From Hyphomonas jannaschiana VP2 (GTDB taxonomy: Bacteria > Pseudomonadota > Alphaproteobacteria > Caulobacterales > Hyphomonadaceae), in contig NZ_ARYJ01000003.1 in the NCBI RefSeq assembly GCF_000685215.1, positions 248,001-312,000 of the forward strand: 64,000 nucleotides of DNA, read 5' to 3'. Positions 8,346-19,373 of the stretch are shown here, one piece after another. Under the pieces are notes generated by a model that saw nothing but the letters and a program-made list of their open reading frames with translations, was not told the origin of the DNA and searched no databases. A program made the translations under genes and the position numbers. Numbering within the stretch: the stretch's first letter is position 1; each line of letters begins with the position of its first letter.

Positions 8346-9155
8346 TCAGCGTTTGTAGGTCGACAACTCTATCATTTCCGTTGTCATCTGCTCCTGTCGG
8401 GCCTGCTGGTAAGCCTGCTCTACTTCCGTCCGGCGCTTGCGAAGATTGTTCTGCGCCCGCGCCATGGCTTCAACTCTTGCGCGGGCTTCCGTTTCGGCTC
8501 CCTGCATCATGACCCGGGCGACGCTGGCAAACAGTGCTTCCTGAAGAAGGCCAGTCAGTAGCTCGGCCGCGGGCAGGGTCATGATAGGCGGGATCTGCGA
8601 CGTGCCCCCCTCCGGTGGGGCTGGCGGGAACAGGCGGGATAGGGTCTGGTTGTGTCCAGCGTGTACCGATCCGGTCAGGGCGTGGATCACACCGGGATAA
8701 TGTACCGATTGTTCAACCAGCACATCTGTCGTCTGGCTGGCCAGTGCCGGAATGGCCGCAGGATGCCCCGGCAGGTCAGCCGACCAGAGGGGCGTGTGGC
8801 CGGCGGCTTTCAGCATGTCTTCAGTCCGGGCGCCGATCACGACCAGCCCCATGCCAGGCTTGAGCGTGGATTGCGCAGCCACGGCAATGTGTTCCGGATA
8901 GGCACCGCAAAAGCCCTGCGCTGCACCGACCACAAGCAGCAGGCCTGGTCCTTCCGTCTCCATCTGCGGGGCTGACGCAGCGAGCGAAGTCGCCAGCGCG
9001 TGTGTCACTGTCCCGGCATAAGCATCGATCGCCCTGACGGCGGTATCTGCGGAACTAGCGTGACCGGCCGCGATAGCGCGCAGCGCGCCGACAACATCAC
9101 CTATCTCGTCGAGGCTTTGCAGCCGTTGTTGGATTTCTTCTGGGCGCTGGCTCAT
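8346..9155 (-). CDS. atpG: N-type ATPase gamma subunit
   Basis: The 269-residue protein is the F1 central-shaft subunit. The N-terminal helix ([27 protein letters not shown]) and the C-terminal coiled-coil partner ([18 protein letters not shown], ending near EMIELSTY) are the paired helices that rotate inside alpha3beta3. It is somewhat shorter than ordinary AtpG (about 290), with a divergent middle. It is the last gene of the nine-gene N-ATPase operon and overlaps atpA by 4 bases. Between it and the IS right end are only about 157 bases with no gene. Confidence 0.88.
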   Translation of the reverse strand: MSQRPEEIQQRLQSLDEIGDVVGALRAIAAGHASSADTAVRAIDAYAGTVTHALATSLAASAPQMETEGPGLLLVVGAAQGFCGAYPEHIAVAAQSTLKPGMGLVVIGARTEDMLKAAGHTPLWSADLPGHPAAIPALASQTTDVLVEQSVHYPGVIHALTGSVHAGHNQTLSRLFPPAPPEGGTSQIPPIMTLPAAELLTGLLQEALFASVARVMMQGAETEARARVEAMARAQNNLRKRRTEVEQAYQQARQEQMTTEMIELSTYKR

Positions 9156-10651
9156 GCCTGTTTCAGTGCAGACTGCACCACCTCCAGAATTGCGGATCTC
9201 TTCTCGTGGTCCAGTTTGGGGGCTCTCAGGTCCAGGTCGGATAATCTTGAGTCGTTTGCGAGCATGGATGGCAGTTTTGTTTTCAGATGGGCGATCTCTG
9301 CCAGATCAACATCGTCCAGCATGCCGTCATTCAGGGCGCTGAGAAGCGCAATCTGTGTGAGCAGGTCCAGCGGTGAAAGGCGGGGCTGCGCCAGCAATGC
9401 GGCGATGCGCTCGCCTCGCTTCATACGCGCGGCCATGGCCTCGTCGCCGAAGCCGCCGAACCGCGAGAACATTTTCATTTCGAGATATTGGGCATAGTCA
9501 AGCCGCAATCGTCCGGAGACGGATTTCATCGTAGCCCGTTGCGCCTTTCCGCCAACCCGGCTGACAGACAGGCCGATATCGATGGCGGGCCTCTGATTTG
9601 CGGCGAACAATGATTGCGACATGACAATCTGGCCGTCCGAAATGGAGATCAGATTGGTTGGAATATACGCCGACAGATTGCCGGCCTCGATCTCGGCAAT
9701 CGGCAGGGCGGTCAGCGATCCGCCGCCGCGCGCTTTCGACAGTTTCGCTGCGCGCTCCAGCAGGCGGGCATGAAGATAGAAGATGTCGCCAGGATAGGCT
9801 TCCCGGCCAGGCGGCTGGCGGGACAGGAGCGCCAGTTCCCGGTGCGTGGCGGCATGCTTGGTCAGATCGTCATAGACGATCAGCACATGCCGTCCCCTGT
9901 CCCGGAACCATTCGGCAATTGATGTCGCTGAGAAGGGCGCCAGCCATTGCAGGCCCGGTTCTGCAGATGCTTCTGCAACAATGAAAATCGTCTGATCCAT
10001 GCGCCCATGTTCGCGCACCGCGTCGATCACATGCCTCACGGCAGACGTTCGCTGGCCGATGGCAACATAGATTGAAATTATGTCGCTGTTGGCCTGGTTG
10101 ATGATTGTGTCGACAGCGATGGAAGTCTTACCGGTCTGGCGTTCTCCGATGATCAGTTCGCGCTGTCCGCGGCCAATCGCAAACAGCGCATCGACGACCA
10201 ACAGGCCCGTTTCAACAGGTTCGCTGACAAAGTCCCGGTCGATGATGGATGGGGCCGGGCGTTCGACGGGCAAGCGCTCTTCGCTGTCGGGCAAGGGGCC
10301 ATCATCGAGCGGCCGCCCCAGCGGATCCAGCACCCGGCCAAACAGACCCTCTCCGACCGGTACGGAGGCAAGCAGCCCCGTCCGTGTAACGCGCGTTCCC
10401 GCTGCGACATCGTCGGCCGGGTCGAGGCAGGCAACGTTAAGATGGTCTTCTTCCAGTGTAAGGACAAAGCCGCGTGCACCAGTGGCAAAGGTCACGATCT
10501 CATTGAGTTCTGCGCCGGGCAGGCCGTCCACCATGGCCAATCCATCGGCAATGGCGATCACCTTGCCACGTTCTTCAGCCTCGGCGCCAAGCTGGGCGCT
10601 GGCGATGCGCGCCCTCAGCGGATCGAGGGCGGGATCAGTCTGGTCCGTCAT
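9152..10651 (-). CDS. atpA: N-type ATPase alpha subunit
   Basis: The 499-residue F1 alpha subunit has the P-loop GERQTGKTS, the alpha-specific VAIGQR segment and VYDDLTKHA. It forms the non-catalytic nucleotide sites of the hexamer. ATG 10651 is preferred over longer starts because it gives the normal N-terminus and overlaps atpF by only 17 bases. The N-ATPase order, with atpA before atpG and no delta gene, distinguishes it from the housekeeping ATP synthase, which must be encoded elsewhere. Confidence 0.93.
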   Translation of the reverse strand: MTDQTDPALDPLRARIASAQLGAEAEERGKVIAIADGLAMVDGLPGAELNEIVTFATGARGFVLTLEEDHLNVACLDPADDVAAGTRVTRTGLLASVPVGEGLFGRVLDPLGRPLDDGPLPDSEERLPVERPAPSIIDRDFVSEPVETGLLVVDALFAIGRGQRELIIGERQTGKTSIAVDTIINQANSDIISIYVAIGQRTSAVRHVIDAVREHGRMDQTIFIVAEASAEPGLQWLAPFSATSIAEWFRDRGRHVLIVYDDLTKHAATHRELALLSRQPPGREAYPGDIFYLHARLLERAAKLSKARGGGSLTALPIAEIEAGNLSAYIPTNLISISDGQIVMSQSLFAANQRPAIDIGLSVSRVGGKAQRATMKSVSGRLRLDYAQYLEMKMFSRFGGFGDEAMAARMKRGERIAALLAQPRLSPLDLLTQIALLSALNDGMLDDVDLAEIAHLKTKLPSMLANDSRLSDLDLRAPKLDHEKRSAILEVVQSALKQA

Positions 10652-11360
10652 CTCGCATCGCTTCGGTGATCTGTTCCAGGTCGTGGGCGAGAGAATTCCG
10701 GATAGCGCCGCTGTCGGATTGCAGCTCAAGCCCGGCAATTAGCTGCGGCGCTACGGAAAATTCCGGGTTGATCTCGAATGGCGCCAGCGCCGATTTCACG
10801 AGAGCCAGGTCGCTGTCCGAAAGCGGTGCTGCACTCATCAGCGTCAGGTTCCCGCCTTTCAACAGGGCGCCCCGTTCGGTCGGAGGCATTTTCTGGAGAG
10901 AGGCCACCAGCCGGCTGAGATAGCTGCCAACATCCTGAGGCTGCGCCGTCAGGGCGCGTTCGGCAATGGCGGCGGCGAGGTCCCGGACGCGGGCCATTTG
11001 CTGCGCCTTGTTTTCGTGGATATTGCGCTCGTGCGCGGCGTGCCCATCAGACACAATTTTCTCTGCTTCGGCGTGGGCTTTCTCCAGCAGGGCAAGTCGT
11101 TCGGCCTCCGCGTCCTTGCGCGCCTGGTCGAGAACGTCCTGACGGGCCGCAGCGGTTGCGTCCGCCTCGGCCTGCGCCTTCTGGGTCGCGGCCTTCGCTT
11201 CCGCCTTCGCTTTTTCGACCGCTTCCAGGGCTGCGTCAGTCTCAGCCTGCCGGCGTGCAATCACGTTCGCGACCGGCCGGAAAAGGAAGTATCTCAGGAT
11301 CGCCAGCAGCAGCAGGACGTTGACGATCTGGAAGCCGAAGGTGACCCAGTCGAAACTCAT
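10635..11360 (-). CDS. atpF: N-type ATPase b subunit
   Basis: At 241 residues this is longer than an ordinary b subunit (about 160). It has one N-terminal membrane helix ([21 protein letters not shown]) and then a very long Ala/Glu/Lys/Arg-rich coiled coil (roughly 35-150). The C-terminal 90 residues resemble the delta-like stator extension seen in N-ATPases, which lack a separate delta subunit. It is the peripheral stalk joining Fo to F1. It overlaps atpE by 4 bases. Confidence 0.88.
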   Translation of the reverse strand: MSFDWVTFGFQIVNVLLLLAILRYFLFRPVANVIARRQAETDAALEAVEKAKAEAKAATQKAQAEADATAAARQDVLDQARKDAEAERLALLEKAHAEAEKIVSDGHAAHERNIHENKAQQMARVRDLAAAIAERALTAQPQDVGSYLSRLVASLQKMPPTERGALLKGGNLTLMSAAPLSDSDLALVKSALAPFEINPEFSVAPQLIAGLELQSDSGAIRNSLAHDLEQITEAMRDDGPD

Positions 11361-11605
11361 TGAGCGAAGGGGTTGGCGAACAGCAGCAGCAGGGAAACGA
11401 CGAGGCAGTAGATGGCCGTCGTCTCGATCATGGCGAGGCCGACGAAAAGCGTGCGGGAGATTGCTCCGGCAGACTCCGGCTGGCGGGCAATGGCCTCCAG
11501 CGCCGCCGCAACGGCCCGTCCTTCTGCCAGCGCAGGCCCAATTGCGCCGAACGCGACGGCAAACGTCGCCGCAATGATGCTGATGGCCGGAACATAATCA
11601 GTCAT
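11357..11605 (-). CDS. atpE: N-type ATPase c subunit (ion-carrying rotor ring)
   Basis: The 82-residue hairpin has two membrane helices joined by the polar loop ARQPE. Helix 2 carries the ion-binding Glu61 within ETTAIY (Thr62, Thr63, Tyr66), and helix 1 carries a second carboxylate, Glu28, where Na+-binding c subunits usually have Gln. The ETTxxY arrangement resembles the Na+ signature, yet a double-Glu N-ATPase ring has been reported as proton-specific. The ion is therefore open. N-ATPase rings are large, giving a high ion/ATP ratio suited to pumping. Confidence 0.93.
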   Translation of the reverse strand: MTDYVPAISIIAATFAVAFGAIGPALAEGRAVAAALEAIARQPESAGAISRTLFVGLAMIETTAIYCLVVSLLLLFANPFAQ

Positions 11606-12302
11606 GGGTCTCTTCCTTTTGTTGTGTTTCCGGGGGCGGTCCCGCTTCGTTGACCGCCGATCCGACGAAGACGAGCGCCAGAGTAGCGAAGATATATGCT
11701 TGCACCGCGCCGGTCAGCATCTCCAGCGCCATCAACGGGATGGGCACCAGCAGCCCTGCGAGCGAAAGGACGATGCTGATGATAAATGCACCGCTCATGA
11801 CATTGCCGAACAGGCGGATCATCAGGGAGAAATGACGCGTGATCTGGCCGACAAGGTTCAATGGCAGCATGAACCAGCTGGGCCGGACGAACGATACGAG
11901 CCAGCCGCCTACACCCAGTGACCGGATGCCCCAGATGATCGACGCGGCGAACACGATGACAGCCAGCGCGGCATCCGTCTCCAGATGCGCTGTCGGCGGT
12001 TCGACGCCCGGCACCAGAGAGCTCCAGTTGGCCGCGAGGATGAAGATCAGCAATGTGCCGATCAACGGGCGGAACCGGGCAGGGTCGCCGGGCACGGTCG
12101 CGCGGATTTCGCTGTCGAGCGTGGTGACAATCAGTTCAAGGACGGCCTGCGCCCGGCCAGGCTTGAGGCTCAGCTGCCGGGTGATCAGGAAGGATCCGGC
12201 GGCCAGCACCGCCATAATGACCCAGGTCACCACGACCGGCCATGTAACGCCGAGCGGACCAATCGAGAATGCGGTCTCCACATTGAACGGAGAGGCGCCC
12301 AT
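11598..12302 (-). CDS. atpB: N-type ATPase a subunit
   Basis: The 234-residue membrane protein forms the ion half-channels next to the c ring. It shows several hydrophobic helices and the essential arginine in the motif [14 protein letters not shown], followed by a last helix pair ending [11 protein letters not shown] 12302 gives the usual N-terminus (MGASPFNVE) and abuts the atpR stop (TGATG). It overlaps atpE by 8 bases. Confidence 0.92.
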   Translation of the reverse strand: MGASPFNVETAFSIGPLGVTWPVVVTWVIMAVLAAGSFLITRQLSLKPGRAQAVLELIVTTLDSEIRATVPGDPARFRPLIGTLLIFILAANWSSLVPGVEPPTAHLETDAALAVIVFAASIIWGIRSLGVGGWLVSFVRPSWFMLPLNLVGQITRHFSLMIRLFGNVMSGAFIISIVLSLAGLLVPIPLMALEMLTGAVQAYIFATLALVFVGSAVNEAGPPPETQQKEETHD

Positions 12303-12568
12303 CACCGAGCCCCCCTCAGCACGATGAACCTGCCCAGCAGGATACCCGCCGCTCCGGCCAGCAGAACCAGCGCGCCGCCTTGCGCGAACAGGAACAGCAC
12401 GCCACCCAGCAGGACCAACCGTCCAAGCTGAGCCCCGACAGCAGACAAACGGCCTTCGACGATCCTGTTCGCGACCCATTCGAGGCTCGCAAAGTGCAGC
12501 CATCCGGCGCCGATCCCGGCAAGGCCGGCCAGTAGGGCGAGTATCAGGGCGCTCACATCCGGCATCAT
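12302..12568 (-). CDS. atpR: N-ATPase accessory subunit AtpR
   Basis: This small hydrophobic protein (88 residues) has three predicted membrane helices and lies between atpQ and atpB, exactly where AtpR sits in N-ATPase operons. AtpR is found only with this ATPase type. A role in ring assembly or ion supply has been proposed for the AtpQ/AtpR pair. Two ATG codons at 12568 and 12565 overlap the atpQ stop; either could serve. Confidence 0.82.
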   Translation of the reverse strand: MMPDVSALILALLAGLAGIGAGWLHFASLEWVANRIVEGRLSAVGAQLGRLVLLGGVLFLFAQGGALVLLAGAAGILLGRFIVLRGAR

Positions 12569-12836
12569 TGCTCCTGTATCCACCGCCAGGCCAGCACGAA
12601 GCCGAATACCGCCCCGGCCATCAGCAGCGCTGCTGACATCGTGATGCCCGTATTCAGCCAGTCGTCCAGCCAGTGCCCGATGAACAGCCCGGTCAGGATA
12701 GGCACGACGATGATCCAGCCAAGTGCGCCTATAGTCGCGAACCGGCGGGCGAGCGACGGCTCCGGGTCGGCCTTGCCCGCCTTGTCCAGCGCGTCCGCAC
12801 GGCGGGCGGCTTCCTCCGTGCGGTCGCTGTCGTCGT

Positions 12837-12840
<4 letters not shown>
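12565..12840 (-). CDS. atpQ: N-ATPase accessory subunit AtpQ (AtpI-like)
   Basis: The 91-residue protein has a charged N-terminal tail (about 30 residues) and two membrane helices. These carry the AtpI/'gene 1' pattern GWIIVVPILTGLFIGHWLDD and a second GAVFGFVLAWRWI helix. It corresponds to AtpQ of N-ATPase operons. It overlaps both neighbours by 4 bases. Confidence 0.85.
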
Positions 12841-14734
<1,894 letters not shown>

Positions 14735-14967
14735 CTACCGATATTATGATAATACGCGGTTGTTTTGAATGCCGGTCTTTCCGGCAATTTACGTCCAACC
14801 CAGACATCCCGCCCACAGGCCATGGGCAATGAATCTTTTAGCTGGGTAGTGTCGAGAAAGCAGGCTCGAACGTGGTTGTGATCCAAGCTTCCATAATGAA
14901 GGGGTCAGGTAGTAGGGTAACGCAAAATAGCTCGCCAAACCTTCGTCGGCGCGCCCGCGTTCATCAA

Positions 14968-16272
14968 ATGAAAGACAAATCCATGCCCGCTATTTCGATT
15001 ACACCAGAGCAAGTGTCCGACTATATCGCACAGGCGGGGCGCGATGCCTGGATTGTGCCTGATGTACCCGCTGATACCCAACGCCGCAAAATCCAGAAAG
15101 TCGGCGTCATTGGCGCCGGAACAATGGGCGGTGGTATTTCAATGAACTTCGCCACTGTGGGCATTCCGGTGCTTGTTCTGGAGCAAAAGCAGGAAGCCCT
15201 TGATCGGGGTCTCAGCGTGGTGCGTGGTCATTATCAGCGCAGTGCCGACAAGGGACGGTTTCCGCAAGACGAAGTCGAGGCGCGTATGGCGTGCCTGACT
15301 GGCACACTGAATATGGAAGACTTTGCAGACTGTGACCTCGTCATTGAGGCCGTCTTTGAAGACATGGATCTGAAGAAGAAAATATTCTCCGAACTGGACC
15401 GGATCATGAAGCCGGGCGCGATCCTTGCCACCAATACATCCGCATTGGACATCAACGAGATCGCCAGTGTCACCAAACGGCCGGAAGATGTCATCGGACT
15501 ACACTTCTTTTCCCCCGCCAATGTGATGAAGCTTCTCGAAATTGTTCGGACAGACCACACGGCAGATGATGTGATTGCAACCTGCATGGACCTGGCCAGG
15601 ACCATCAACAAGATCGCAGTGCTCGTTGGTGTCTGTCCTGGCTTTGTGGGTAACCGCATCCTGTTTGCCCGCCAGGCCCAGGCGCAGAAGCTCGTCGCTC
15701 AAGGCGCCATGCCCTGGGATGTCGATGCGGCCCTGAATGCATTCGGGTTTCGAATGGGCCCTTATCAGATGTCAGACCTTGCCGGTCTGGATATCGGCTG
15801 GAAGAAGGGCGCAAAAACTGCCAACCCAATCCGCGACGCACTTTGCGAACTTGACCGGCGTGGCCAGAAAACCGGTGCCGGCTATTATGACTATGATGAA
15901 AACCGCCGTCCGATTCCGTCGGAGGTGACGGCAAAAGTCATTGCAGACATCACGGGCGTGGAAGCGGGATCGGCGCCGGGCCAGGAAGACATTATCGCGA
16001 CCTGTATTCACCCGATGATCAATGAAGGGCTCAAGATTCTCGAAGAGAAGAAAGCGCAACGGGCTTCAGATATCGATATTGTCTGGCTCAATGGTTATGG
16101 CTGGCCATCAGACAAAGGCGGGCCCATGCTCTATGGGGATATGGTCGGGGCCGAAGCGGTGCTCGCCACCATGGAGCGTCTTGGTGCAGAAGATGAACGC
16201 TTTGCGCCGAGTGAAACGCTCAAACGGCTCGCTAAGGATGGCGGCCGCTTCATCGACGTTCAACCCGGTTGA
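14968..16272 (+). CDS. Stand-alone 3-hydroxyacyl-CoA dehydrogenase (FadB/FadJ C-terminal-like)
   Basis: The protein is about 434 residues, with the NAD-binding motif VGVIGAGTMGGGIS near residue 50. The HCDH N-domain follows (ATNTSALDINEIA, GLHFFSPANVMKLLEIV), then two C-terminal HCDH repeats ending with DIVWLNGYGWPSDKGGPM. It oxidises 3-hydroxyacyl-CoA in beta-oxidation. The linker before the Rossmann motif (VPDVPADTQRRKI) resembles the linker that follows the enoyl-CoA hydratase half in bifunctional enzymes, and that half is absent. The gene could be a truncated fusion or a natural stand-alone form. Starts at 14968 and 14983 are both possible; no good ribosome site is visible. It lies inside the IS6-bracketed block. 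Confidence 0.85.
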   Translation: MKDKSMPAISITPEQVSDYIAQAGRDAWIVPDVPADTQRRKIQKVGVIGAGTMGGGISMNFATVGIPVLVLEQKQEALDRGLSVVRGHYQRSADKGRFPQDEVEARMACLTGTLNMEDFADCDLVIEAVFEDMDLKKKIFSELDRIMKPGAILATNTSALDINEIASVTKRPEDVIGLHFFSPANVMKLLEIVRTDHTADDVIATCMDLARTINKIAVLVGVCPGFVGNRILFARQAQAQKLVAQGAMPWDVDAALNAFGFRMGPYQMSDLAGLDIGWKKGAKTANPIRDALCELDRRGQKTGAGYYDYDENRRPIPSEVTAKVIADITGVEAGSAPGQEDIIATCIHPMINEGLKILEEKKAQRASDIDIVWLNGYGWPSDKGGPMLYGDMVGAEAVLATMERLGAEDERFAPSETLKRLAKDGGRFIDVQPG

Positions 16273-16308
16273 TGAGGCGACCTTATAGGCGCTTGGAACC
16301 TGTTCGAC

Positions 16309-16356
16309 CGCGAAAAGCGGAGACTGGTTAGAATTCGTCTGACTGCACCGCCAGCC
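16309..16356 (+). repeat. Orphan IS6 right-end sequence (48-bp repeat of 8148-8195)
   Basis: The 48 bases match 8148-8195 without gaps at 43 positions, including the TCTGACxGCACC terminal repeat (16338-16349). No transposase gene precedes it: it begins 37 bases after the dehydrogenase stop. It is therefore a leftover IS end, probably from a deletion or recombination. The stretch that follows, to 16530, shows nothing codable. Confidence 0.75.
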
Positions 16357-16530
16357 ACACTCCCAAGCAGAAAAAGCTAAACTCGCCTCCGTACAAACCC
16401 GCACACACCGCGGGCTTTGGCGCCAGGACCGCGTCTCTGTTCCGGAACAGGGCAGATTTCAGGCCCGAAATCTGCCGCCATCTCCAATCGTCAAATGCAA
16501 CAGCACCCTTAGGCCCGATTTCCCTGATAA

Positions 16531-17110
16531 GGCATACTCAGCGGAGCCGAGCCTGAGGGTGCCAATCTAGGCGTTTAGTCTCTGGAAATGACCAAAACAC
16601 TATTTCGCTATTTCAAGACGTCACCCTAGATCATCCAGCTTGCGGTGATGCTGTATGTCCGTTTCCCGTTATCTCTGCGCAATGTCGAAGACCTGCCCCA
16701 TGAACGAGGGATCGATATCTGTCGCGAAACCGTCCGTCACTGGGTAGACTGTTTCGACACTTACTTCGCGCAAGAGATCCGCAAACATCGATCTGAAAGA
16801 ATGAGGCAATCGCCGCAATGGCAGTGGCATCTGGACGAAGTCTTCGTGAAGATCCGTGGGCAGACTCACTACCTTTAGCGCGCGGTTGATCACGAAGGTG
16901 AGGTGCTAGAGTCTTTCGTCACAAAGACTCGCGATAAGGCCTCTACATTGAAATTCATGAGAAAAGCCATGAAGCGGTACGGCAAGGCTAAGGTCGTCGT
17001 CACGGACAAGCTTCGCTCGTATAGGGACTCTGGACGAGATCGGAAATGCCAGGCGCCAAGCTTGGCCTATTGCCGAAAAAAGAAGCACCACCATTCGAAG
17101 CGTAAAATCT
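16531..17110 (+). mobile_element. Degenerate second IS6-family copy, right end lost
   Basis: The left end begins GGCATACTCAGCGG at 16531, exactly 57 bases before the transposase ATG, the same spacing as in the intact copy. The transposase relic follows in the same orientation. Similarity fades after about 17060 and no right inverted repeat is found. With the intact copy at 7374 it brackets the N-ATPase operon as a direct repeat. Confidence 0.8.
16588..17060 (+). pseudogene. IS6 transposase relic (two stops, frameshift, 3' truncation)
   Basis: The translation follows the intact transposase from MTKTLFRYFKTSP onward. An in-frame TAG (16627-16629) interrupts it after residue 13, and a second TAG (16876-16878) replaces the Trp codon after QTHYL. 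Near 17020 the match jumps frame (RSYR then, in another frame, DEIGNARR), and the catalytic Glu region is gone. It cannot be functional. Confidence 0.9.
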
Positions 17111-17127
17111 TGCACTTGAGTCAATAA

Positions 17128-17143
17128 TTAGAACGTGTTCTAA
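17128..17143. promoter_or_regulatory. Palindromic operator TTAGAAC-GT-GTTCTAA
   Basis: Seven-base perfect inverted arms with a 2-base spacer lie 28 bases upstream of the first gene of the 17172-22576 operon. Size and symmetry fit a TetR-family dimer site. The operon ends with a TetR gene, so autoregulated repression is likely (inference). Confidence 0.65.
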
Positions 17144-17171
17144 ATTTATCGGATGAGCAGTGGAGGAAACC

Positions 17172-17414
17172 TTGTCCGATAACAATCTGTCAGTCGTCCG
17201 GAAATCAATCCTTCCGCGAGCCGGAGATAGCTGGGCGTCGATCGCAGAGCGCGAGCTCCCCAAGTTGAAGATCGAGGACGCAATCTCAAGCCTGCAGAGC
17301 TGGAATCTCCATGTATTCATGCGTGCGCCTGCTCCAGAGGATAGCCCGCGGGCTGGCAATCCCATCCTGCCGAGCGACGTTATCTTCATCGAGCCGCCTC
17401 TGGCCGCTGCATGA
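17172..17414 (+). CDS. Small LysM-like protein
   Basis: The protein is about 80 residues. The pattern GDSWASIAERELP followed by SLQSWNLHVFMRA and PSDVIFIEPP resembles a LysM-type fold: a D-S-W-IA start, a WNxH middle and an L-psD-i-f-epP end. There is no signal peptide, so it need not bind peptidoglycan. TTG 17172 has GGAGG five bases before it; GTG 17160 is an alternative. It overlaps the next gene by 4 bases and is the first gene of the operon behind the TTAGAAC palindrome. Its function is unknown; I would expect an accessory role for the oxidoreductase or amidohydrolase further down. Confidence 0.65.
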   Translation: MSDNNLSVVRKSILPRAGDSWASIAERELPKLKIEDAISSLQSWNLHVFMRAPAPEDSPRAGNPILPSDVIFIEPPLAAA

Positions 17415-17683
17415 GCAGCGCCGTAATCAGGCATGTCCAGATCGCGGCAGCCCATGACGGGATCGCCGAACTGATCGTAACGCTCGCGTTCGAGAATGGC
17501 GGGCGCTCACTGGTGACGCTCGATGAGTACGCCACGAGCAGGCTGATGGAATCGACCGGCGTCGAGCGACCCGAAGACCTCACCGGAACCGGCTGGGAGC
17601 ATGTGCGCGACGCGCTCGCCGCTTCTTCGGCTCGCTTTCTAAAAGACCAGAAAAAAGACCAAAGGGAAACGCCCCATGTATGA
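17411..17683 (+). CDS. Small conserved-looking hypothetical protein
   Basis: The 90-residue soluble protein has no motif I recognise. It looks like an alpha/beta fold: VRHVQIAAAHDGIAELIVTLAFENGG could be a strand-turn-strand, followed by helices ending in a charged tail. It overlaps both the LysM-like gene and the amidohydrolase gene (17676), so it is translated with them. That coupling is the main reason to believe it is real. Confidence 0.65.
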   Translation: MSSAVIRHVQIAAAHDGIAELIVTLAFENGGRSLVTLDEYATSRLMESTGVERPEDLTGTGWEHVRDALAASSARFLKDQKKDQRETPHV

Positions 17684-19373
17684 TCTCATTATCCGCAATG
17701 GCACCGTTGTCGACGGCTCCGGCTTGCCGGGCTATCAGGCCGATGTCGCGATCACCGGCAACCGTATCGCCAAGATCGGCAAGATTGCCGAAACCGCCGA
17801 CAGGGAAATTGACGCGAGCGGCAAGGTCGTTTCTCCAGGTTTTATCGACCCGCACACCCACTTTGATGCGCAGCTTCTCTGGGATGGCGCGGCCAAGCCC
17901 GCTCTCTCACATGGCGTCACCACGATCGTGCCGGGCAATTGCTCGCTGTCACTGGCGCCTCTGAAAGCTGACCACCGCATGCGCCTCGTCGGCATGTTCA
18001 ACCAGATCGAAGAGATGCCCTACAAGGCGTTCCGCGAAGGGGTCGTCTGGGATTGGGAGACATTTTCGGAGTATATCACGCGCATCCGCAAGGGCCTGGC
18101 GATCAATGTCGCCCCGCTCGTCGGCCATAGTGTGATCCGTCTCTGGGTCATGAACGATGCCGCAACCGAGCGCACTGCAACGGATGCGGAAATCGCCGAA
18201 ATGCAGGATGTTCTGCGTGAATGCCTCGACGCGGGTGCAGCCGGTCTGTCGACGAGCTATGTCGACATGGATGAAACGCTGCAGCCTGTTCCGAGCCGTT
18301 ATGCCGATGCACGCGAAGTTGACGCGCTGGCGGCTGTGCTCAGCGAATATGGCCGCATGCTTCAGATCGTGCCTGAATTCTACGATCCGGACCTCACGAT
18401 CGCCAGGCTCGACCAGCTGGCTGATCTGTCGATCAAGTACCAGATTCCGACCACCTTCTCGCCGCTCTTCGTCAATTCCGACAATGTGGACGCGGTCGAC
18501 AAGGTGATGAAGCGGGTCGACGAGCAATTCGCGCGTGGTGCTCGCGTCTGGCCGCAGGTTCAGACCCGTCCGATCGACATTTCATTCTCGTTTGCTGTGC
18601 CGAGCTTGCTCTTCATCCGCTTCCCCAATTGGTACCGCGTCATGCGTTTCGGTACACCTGAACAAATCAAGGCGCACTTCGCCGATCCCGAGAATCGAAA
18701 AGCCCGCGCCGCCGAGGTGGCTGATTTGAAGGATCTCTGGCCGCGTCTCGTGCTACGTCAGGTAAAGACCGAGGCCAATCAGAAATATGTCGGCCAGACG
18801 CTCGCCGAAATCGCAAAGGAGCGGGGTGTGACGCCGGTTGAGGCGATGATCGACCTTTCGGTCGAGGAAGACCTTGATGCGCATTTCCTGGCCGCTGACA
18901 TGGGACACAACAATGACGACAAGGTCGTCAGCCTGCTGAAGCACCCGCGCGTCCATATTGGCGCAAGTGACGGCGGTGCGCACATCCTGTCATTCTCCAC
19001 CTATGGCGATACAGGTTACCTGTTTGGCCACTTCGTCCGCAATCTGAAGACGATGCGTCTGGAAGACGCTGTGAAAAAAGTGACATCTGACACCGCCTCG
19101 ATTTGGGGTATTCCGGAACGAGGTTTTCTGCAGCCTGGCTACATTGCCGATGTTGCTGTGTTCGACCCCGAAACGGTTGACCGCGGTGTGGAGAAATTCG
19201 TTCAGGACGTGCCGGGCGATGGCAGCCGCTATGTGCGCGACTCTCACGGCGTCGATACAGTCATCGTCGGCGGCGGCATCGCGTGGTCGGTCAGGGATGG
19301 CTATCAGGATGCACGCGGGGTCGTCCTGCCGGGCGCGCGCGCAGACGCCCCGGAACTGGTTGCCGCCGAATGA
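17676..19373 (+). CDS. N-acyl-D-amino-acid deacylase-like amidohydrolase
   Basis: The 565-residue protein belongs to the metal-dependent amidohydrolase superfamily (D-aminoacylase subgroup). It starts MYDLIIRNGTVVDGSG, with the metal motif HTH at His60/His62 in GFIDPHTHFDAQ. VPGNCSLSLAP and the late metal-site Asp in GASDGGAHIL follow, with the small beta-domain closing at the C-terminus. Family members cleave N-acyl groups from D-amino acids or open cyclic amides. Context with an alpha/beta hydrolase, an FAD oxygenase and a TetR regulator points to catabolism of some amide or ester compound rather than cell-wall turnover. It overlaps the small gene before it by 8 bases and the hydrolase after it by 4. 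Confidence 0.85.
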   Translation: MYDLIIRNGTVVDGSGLPGYQADVAITGNRIAKIGKIAETADREIDASGKVVSPGFIDPHTHFDAQLLWDGAAKPALSHGVTTIVPGNCSLSLAPLKADHRMRLVGMFNQIEEMPYKAFREGVVWDWETFSEYITRIRKGLAINVAPLVGHSVIRLWVMNDAATERTATDAEIAEMQDVLRECLDAGAAGLSTSYVDMDETLQPVPSRYADAREVDALAAVLSEYGRMLQIVPEFYDPDLTIARLDQLADLSIKYQIPTTFSPLFVNSDNVDAVDKVMKRVDEQFARGARVWPQVQTRPIDISFSFAVPSLLFIRFPNWYRVMRFGTPEQIKAHFADPENRKARAAEVADLKDLWPRLVLRQVKTEANQKYVGQTLAEIAKERGVTPVEAMIDLSVEEDLDAHFLAADMGHNNDDKVVSLLKHPRVHIGASDGGAHILSFSTYGDTGYLFGHFVRNLKTMRLEDAVKKVTSDTASIWGIPERGFLQPGYIADVAVFDPETVDRGVEKFVQDVPGDGSRYVRDSHGVDTVIVGGGIAWSVRDGYQDARGVVLPGARADAPELVAAE

